This document shows positions 15,779 to 19,435 of a stretch of DNA of 19,435 bases, one piece after another. This DNA is from Bacteroidota bacterium (GTDB lineage: Bacteria; Bacteroidota; Bacteroidia; Chitinophagales; Chitinophagaceae), in the NCBI GenBank assembly GCA_947447835.1, contig CANFLP010000026.1, positions 1 through 19,435 on the forward strand, written 5' to 3'. The translations under genes and the position numbers were made by a program. The notes beneath the pieces were generated by a model that was not told where the DNA came from, did not search any database, and saw only the letters and a program-made list of their open reading frames with translations. The first letter of the stretch is position 1. Every line of letters begins with the position of its first letter.

Positions 15779-16528
15779 TTATACTTTTTCAAACAACCAC
15801 CATAAGCGTCTACGTGGTTTAATTTTATAATTGTGGCGAACATACTTGGCAATATGTTCAATAGCTTCTTCAGCACTATCGGTGAATAACATAAATTTTT
15901 TATCATCTTCCGAAACAGTTCCAGCCTCAATCATTCTTTCCATCCAATCATGAAATGGTTGATAATACTCATTCCCAATTACAACAATAGGAAAATCATT
16001 AATTACTTTGGTTTGCGCTAAAGTAAGGGTTTCGAAAAATTCATCCATGGTTCCAAAACCGCCTGGCATAATAATAAATCCATAAGAGTATTTAACCATT
16101 AGCACTTTACGGATAAAAAAGTAATTGATAGTAAGTGAAACTTGAGTATAAGGATTAGGCACCTGTTCAAAAGGCAATTTGATATTACAACCAATTGACT
16201 TTCCACCTGCCTCAAAAGCACCTCTGTTGGCCGCTTCCATTATTCCTGGGCCACCACCAGTCATGGTAGTTAATCCTAGGTAAGCAATATGCTTGCCTAT
16301 CTCTCTTGCCTTAATATAATACGGATGATCTTCTTTAAATCTTGCAGACCCGAAAACGGTAATACAAGGACCTACAAAGTGTAATGTTCTAAATCCCTTA
16401 ATAAATTGAATGAATATCTGAAATGCAAAATACAATTCATGTATCCTAGCCTTGGGACCTTCTAAGTTATAATTGGTATTACTTGCTGGTATGATACGCC
16501 TTGGCATCTTTTTTTTGATCTCACTCAT
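15779..16528 (-). CDS. LOG-family (TIGR00730) nucleotide phosphoribohydrolase-like protein
   Basis: A 249-residue Rossmann-fold protein, often mis-annotated as lysine decarboxylase. The two family motifs are present: GGGPGIMEAANRGA (91-104) and PGGFGTMDEFFE (155-166). The Arg and Glu residues in them shape the nucleotide-binding active site. Members hydrolyse nucleoside 5'-monophosphates, in plants and some bacteria releasing free cytokinins. The substrate here is unknown. An N-terminal extension of about 50 residues before ITVFGSARF suggests the longer bacterial subgroup and not plant-type LOG. It is monocistronic, and its end is shared with the metH terminator. No clear promoter box is visible upstream. 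Confidence 0.9.
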   Translation of the reverse strand: MSEIKKKMPRRIIPASNTNYNLEGPKARIHELYFAFQIFIQFIKGFRTLHFVGPCITVFGSARFKEDHPYYIKAREIGKHIAYLGLTTMTGGGPGIMEAANRGAFEAGGKSIGCNIKLPFEQVPNPYTQVSLTINYFFIRKVLMVKYSYGFIIMPGGFGTMDEFFETLTLAQTKVINDFPIVVIGNEYYQPFHDWMERMIEAGTVSEDDKKFMLFTDSAEEAIEHIAKYVRHNYKIKPRRRLWWLFEKV

Positions 16529-16599
16529 ACTTTATAAATTAACAGTCCTCAATACATTGAAGTTATAATAAATAATGAATGGGTGTACACTAAAATAGT

Positions 16600-16607
16600 T
16601 AAATTTG
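16600..16607 (+). promoter_or_regulatory. Promoter -7 element for the 16626-19099 run
   Basis: TAAATTTG is a perfect TAnnTTTG match, 18 bases before the ATG at 16626. It covers the in-frame TTG at 16605, which therefore cannot be the start of a transcript made from here. No good -33 TTG is seen at normal spacing. Confidence 0.5.
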
Positions 16608-16625
16608 ATCCGCATTCATAAAGCA

Positions 16626-18008
16626 ATGAAACAAACCATTCAATACCCTTTACTTTTACTTCTACTAGTTATTTACTCAACTAGTTTTAGTCAATCTCAG
16701 GTTGCATTAGAACAAATCCAAGTATATTCAACTACACAGCCTAAATTAAGTTATTGGCATTTACCTAATGACATTTCTGCACTCGAAAAGGCATTAGATA
16801 CGGGTTTATTTACAAAACTCAACTTACAAAGATCCACACTACAACCAACCATTAGAAAAGAATTAAGCAAGCAAACCCAGGTAGGAAAAATTACAATTAA
16901 CTGGGAAACAACTCGTGATATTCCTTTTCATGCATATTTAGAAATTTATGAAGTTGACCCGGTTGCAGCGTATCTAAATAAGTCTGTTGACATTAGCGAA
17001 GAGAAAAAAGACAGTATACATTCCATGTGGGTAATTGCTTGTAATATTTTTAATCAAAAGCATGAGCGCATACTACAAAAAACAATCCTACTAGGCATGG
17101 TTCCCATTCAAGCACTAGGCATGGGATATCCAATAACAACAGTTTCTACAACGCCTGCCGCCCAATTTCAAGCACTTGTTAAAGCCATTGGCTTACTTAG
17201 CCCAACTACAAATGATATGGAATATGTGGAGGCAAAAATACCAGCCGCATATGCTACAGATAATTACTGGATGCCTATTATACACAATCAACCAAGGACC
17301 CTATTTGATACCAGTAAACAATTTATAAGCTTTGCCAATACAAACGGATTGCAATTACTCAGAATTGCACCTGCTTCCTTAAATAAGATTGACCTGAAAA
17401 ATAAAAATGACAACTATCTATTTAAACAGGTAGCTGCAAACATAAAAAAATATCGAGTTGGCACCAGTAGTAAGGAATACTATCAAGTTATTCAGCCCTT
17501 AAGAGATGTACATGCAAACAAGGATTATACACTTGAAGCTTATTTAGAGTTTAACCCCGATGCGGCAGAAAATAATAATTTATTCATTAATCAACAAGCA
17601 TTACTATTTATTCCAGAACTAACACATACCATATATGATGGAAAAGATAGTGTTGGGCAATTCAAAGTAAAGGAGTCCTATCAAGAAAAAGAAAAATTCT
17701 ATTATCCAGATCAAATTTATAATGGATACGATTCCACAAAAAAATTCAATATAGGCACGAACTATGGGCCTATAGCAATTGTAAACGCCAAGGTAATTGA
17801 GGGAATTGTTTACAAACATAATTTTAAAATTGAGTTTAGTGTGTTACAACAACAAAAAACTATTCTAGTTGACAATAAAATATTGATGATCATAGAAGGC
17901 GCTAATAAACCACGCCAAATGGTAACCGTACCTTCTGACATTGATATTAATTTAACAAACTTATTATTACTAATGGCTTATGGCGAGCTATTTCAAAGTC
18001 CTAATTAA
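16626..18008 (+). CDS. Exported protein of unknown function
   Basis: A 460-residue protein with a clear signal peptide (MKQTIQYPLLLLLLVIYSTS then FSQSQ), probably cut near residue 22. I recognise no domain family. The mature part alternates short beta-like stretches with charged loops (for example KITINWETTRDIPFHAYLEI, YTLEAYLEFNP and FKIEFSVLQQQKTILVD), suggesting a beta-rich periplasmic or surface protein. It has no lipobox, no further membrane segment, no C-terminal sorting domain and no evident internal repeat. The ATG at 16626 is chosen because a promoter box covers the alternative TTG at 16605. xth starts 6 bases after its stop, so the two are probably co-transcribed, but that gives no clear hint of function. 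Confidence 0.75.
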   Translation: MKQTIQYPLLLLLLVIYSTSFSQSQVALEQIQVYSTTQPKLSYWHLPNDISALEKALDTGLFTKLNLQRSTLQPTIRKELSKQTQVGKITINWETTRDIPFHAYLEIYEVDPVAAYLNKSVDISEEKKDSIHSMWVIACNIFNQKHERILQKTILLGMVPIQALGMGYPITTVSTTPAAQFQALVKAIGLLSPTTNDMEYVEAKIPAAYATDNYWMPIIHNQPRTLFDTSKQFISFANTNGLQLLRIAPASLNKIDLKNKNDNYLFKQVAANIKKYRVGTSSKEYYQVIQPLRDVHANKDYTLEAYLEFNPDAAENNNLFINQQALLFIPELTHTIYDGKDSVGQFKVKESYQEKEKFYYPDQIYNGYDSTKKFNIGTNYGPIAIVNAKVIEGIVYKHNFKIEFSVLQQQKTILVDNKILMIIEGANKPRQMVTVPSDIDINLTNLLLLMAYGELFQSPN

Positions 18009-18014
18009 TTATTT

Positions 18015-18785
18015 ATGCGTATTGTAAGTTATAATGTAAATGGCATTCGTGCTGCTATAAAAAAAGGGCTGATAGACTGGCTAAAAGAATACCCTGTTGA
18101 TATTTTTTGCGTACAAGAAACCAAAGCAACACCAGCTGATATTGATCTTACTTTATTTACTGAACTAGGATATCATGTTGCATGGCATTCAGCACAAAAG
18201 AAAGGCTACAGCGGCGTTGCAGTGTTTAGCAAAAAAAAGCCCACGCAAATTATTTGTGGAAGCGGTCATGAAATGAGTGATTTTGAAGGAAGGGTGATAA
18301 GAGTGGATATTGGGGACCTTACTATTATAAATGCTTACTTCCCTTCGGGCACAAGTGGTGACGAAAGACAAACATACAAGTATCAATGGCTGGATGAATT
18401 TTTCATTTGGATTGAAGCATTAAAGAAAGAAAGACCAAAAATTATTTTAGCAGGTGATTATAATATTGCGCATGCTGATATAGATATTCATGATCCAAAA
18501 GGGAATAAAAAATCATCGGGTTTTTTACCAGAAGAAAAAGCATGGATGGATCAATTTTTAGCCGCAGGTTGGATAGATAGTTTTAGACATCTTAACCCCA
18601 ATGAAACCGGCGCCTACTCATGGTGGAGTCAACGTTTCCCTTCGGTAAGATTAAACAACAAAGGATGGAGAATTGATTATTTATGTACCACACCCGGTGT
18701 AGAAAAAGAAATTAAATCGGCAAGTATTTTACCAAATGTGAAACATAGTGACCACTGCCCGATTGTGTTAGAATTAAAAAAATAA
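18015..18785 (+). CDS. xth: Exodeoxyribonuclease III (AP endonuclease)
   Basis: A 256-residue member of the ExoIII/APE1 family that cuts the backbone at abasic sites in base excision repair and removes 3' blocking groups. The motifs are all present: NVNGIRAA (Asn7), QETK (Glu35), NAYFPSG (Tyr109), LAGDYNIAH (Asp148, Asn150), GWRIDYLC (Asp221) and SDHCPI (Asp246, His247). These are the metal ligands and catalytic residues. Length is normal for the family. It sits between an unknown exported protein and a DUF4286 gene with gaps of 6 and 11 bases. Confidence 0.96.
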   Translation: MRIVSYNVNGIRAAIKKGLIDWLKEYPVDIFCVQETKATPADIDLTLFTELGYHVAWHSAQKKGYSGVAVFSKKKPTQIICGSGHEMSDFEGRVIRVDIGDLTIINAYFPSGTSGDERQTYKYQWLDEFFIWIEALKKERPKIILAGDYNIAHADIDIHDPKGNKKSSGFLPEEKAWMDQFLAAGWIDSFRHLNPNETGAYSWWSQRFPSVRLNNKGWRIDYLCTTPGVEKEIKSASILPNVKHSDHCPIVLELKK

Positions 18786-18796
18786 ATCTACTGCAA

Positions 18797-19099
18797 ATGT
18801 TAGTATACAATATTAGTTTTCAAATTGCACCTACTTTACAAGGACAATGGTTAGAATGGATGAAAAGTAAATTCATCCCAATGGTAGAAGGAACAAATTG
18901 TTTTGAAGATCATAAATTTTATGAGATTGATATAGCCGAGGATCAGGCCCCAACCTATACCCTACAATTATTTACACAAAACGCCGAAAACCTTGGCCAA
19001 TACCAGGATGAACTATCGGCTGACATCATGGATGAGCTCCTAAAAACCTGGGGAGATCAATGTTTCCACTTCATTACAACTATGCGAATTGTGAATTGA
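18797..19099 (+). CDS. DUF4286 family protein
   Basis: A 100-residue soluble protein resembling the DUF4286 family of Bacteroidota: an opening strand MLVYNISFQIAP, a W-L-E-W-M-K helix with FIPMV, a central EIDIAEDQAPTYTLQLFT strand pair, and a C-terminal WGDQCFHFITTMRIV strand. The pattern suggests a ferredoxin-like alpha/beta (dimeric barrel) fold. No function is established. It starts 11 bases after xth and is the last gene of that run. Confidence 0.82.
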   Translation: MLVYNISFQIAPTLQGQWLEWMKSKFIPMVEGTNCFEDHKFYEIDIAEDQAPTYTLQLFTQNAENLGQYQDELSADIMDELLKTWGDQCFHFITTMRIVN

Positions 19100-19223
19100 T
19101 TGTGGATAGTTTAAAGTGCTAAAACACGCCATAGGCCTAGATTTCAGCCTTTTAAATTATAAAACGCAATGGCAGAAAGGGTTTCAGCGGATATTGTGAA
19201 AGTATGATTTAAAACATTTAGCG

Positions 19224-19231
19224 TATTTTTG
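19224..19231 (+). promoter_or_regulatory. Possible second, distal promoter box upstream of hup
   Basis: TATTTTTG matches TAnnTTTG perfectly. The nearest TTG upstream (19194-19196) is 27 bases away, which is too far for a normal -33. A transcript from here would start just before a small hairpin (CCTTA 19241-19245, TAAGG 19251-19255) and reach hup after about 120 bases. The region 19100-19358 holds no gene that I can support. Confidence 0.25.
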
Positions 19232-19318
19232 ACGGGAAAACCTTACTATTTAAGGGTTTGGTGGAAAAATAAAATTAAAAAAATAGGCCAAAATATTTTT
19301 TCGTTTCATAAAACCCAA

Positions 19319-19326
19319 TAAATTTG
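19319..19326 (+). promoter_or_regulatory. Promoter -7 element for hup
   Basis: TAAATTTG is a perfect TAnnTTTG match, ending 32 bases before the HU start codon. The -33 region is a T-rich stretch near 19295-19302 without a clean TTG. Confidence 0.55.
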
Positions 19327-19358
19327 TTCTATCGTTTAAAACTATAAAAAACACATCT

Positions 19359-19435
19359 ATGAACAAAGCAGAATTAATCGCACACATCGCGGACAGCGCA
19401 GATTTACCAAAAACATCAGCTAACGCAGCTTTAGA
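19359..19435 (+). CDS. hup: HU-family DNA-binding protein, N-terminal fragment (runs off the window end)
   Basis: Twenty-five codons from the ATG at 19359 to the window edge. The peptide begins MNKAELIAHIADSADLPKTS and continues ANAAL, which is the first two helices of HU/IHF-type histone-like proteins (MNKxELI...A..aglsk..A..al). These small dimers bend and compact DNA. The arm that contacts DNA lies outside the window, so HU and IHF subunits cannot be separated here. A good promoter box lies 32 bases upstream. Confidence 0.88.
   Translation, partial: MNKAELIAHIADSADLPKTSANAAL

Noticed and set aside
16605..16625. TTG start of the exported protein
   Set aside because: It overlaps the TAAATTTG promoter box, and the ATG at 16626 begins a normal signal peptide.
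19132..19139. TAGGCCTA palindrome after DUF4286
   Set aside because: Eight bases only, no T tract after it, and no second copy noted.

Overview
The window is a stretch of ordinary chromosome from a member of the Bacteroidota, most likely near the Chitinophagaceae. This rests on AT-rich DNA, several perfect TAnnTTTG promoter elements (the Bacteroidota -7 box), weak or absent Shine-Dalgarno sequences, two-gene methionine synthase, a DUF4286 protein, and a lipoprotein of the Bacteroidota Ig-like type. I see no phage, transposon, CRISPR array, tRNA or rRNA. The placement at family level is inference.

Layout. Positions 1-75 hold the 5' end of serS on the minus strand, facing away from a small conserved gene at 160-507 across a short divergent promoter region. 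A tight plus-strand run follows (563-3284): gcvH, a VanZ-like membrane protein, a MarR-type regulator and an exported glycoside hydrolase-like (DUF187/DigH-like) protein. It runs tail to tail into the potassium transporter gene kup (minus strand), upstream of which lies an SRPBCC-domain gene. Divergent from that gene is a plus-strand run (5914-11129): a UvrD-type helicase fused to a four-cysteine RecB-like nuclease, an Ig-like lipoprotein, and recR. A YceI-like exported protein follows.

Positions 11770-15772 form a methionine synthase locus: a very good promoter, a structured 5' leader, the homocysteine-methyltransferase half of MetH, the folate/B12/activation half of MetH, and a perfect 17-bp bidirectional terminator. 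Beyond it are a LOG-family (TIGR00730) gene on the minus strand, then a plus-strand run of an unknown exported protein, exonuclease III (xth) and DUF4286. The window ends 77 bases into a gene for an HU-type DNA-binding protein.

Most genes are housekeeping: translation, one-carbon and methionine metabolism, DNA repair and K+ uptake. The best candidate for something under-described is the metH leader. Its RNA would begin almost directly with a hairpin whose loop can pair over 11 bp with a downstream segment (an H-type pseudoknot). The same downstream segment can instead form a 9-bp helix just upstream of the start codon. This looks like a riboswitch with an expression platform. SAM-II or a long-loop relative is the leading known candidate, but the match to its consensus is only partial by eye.
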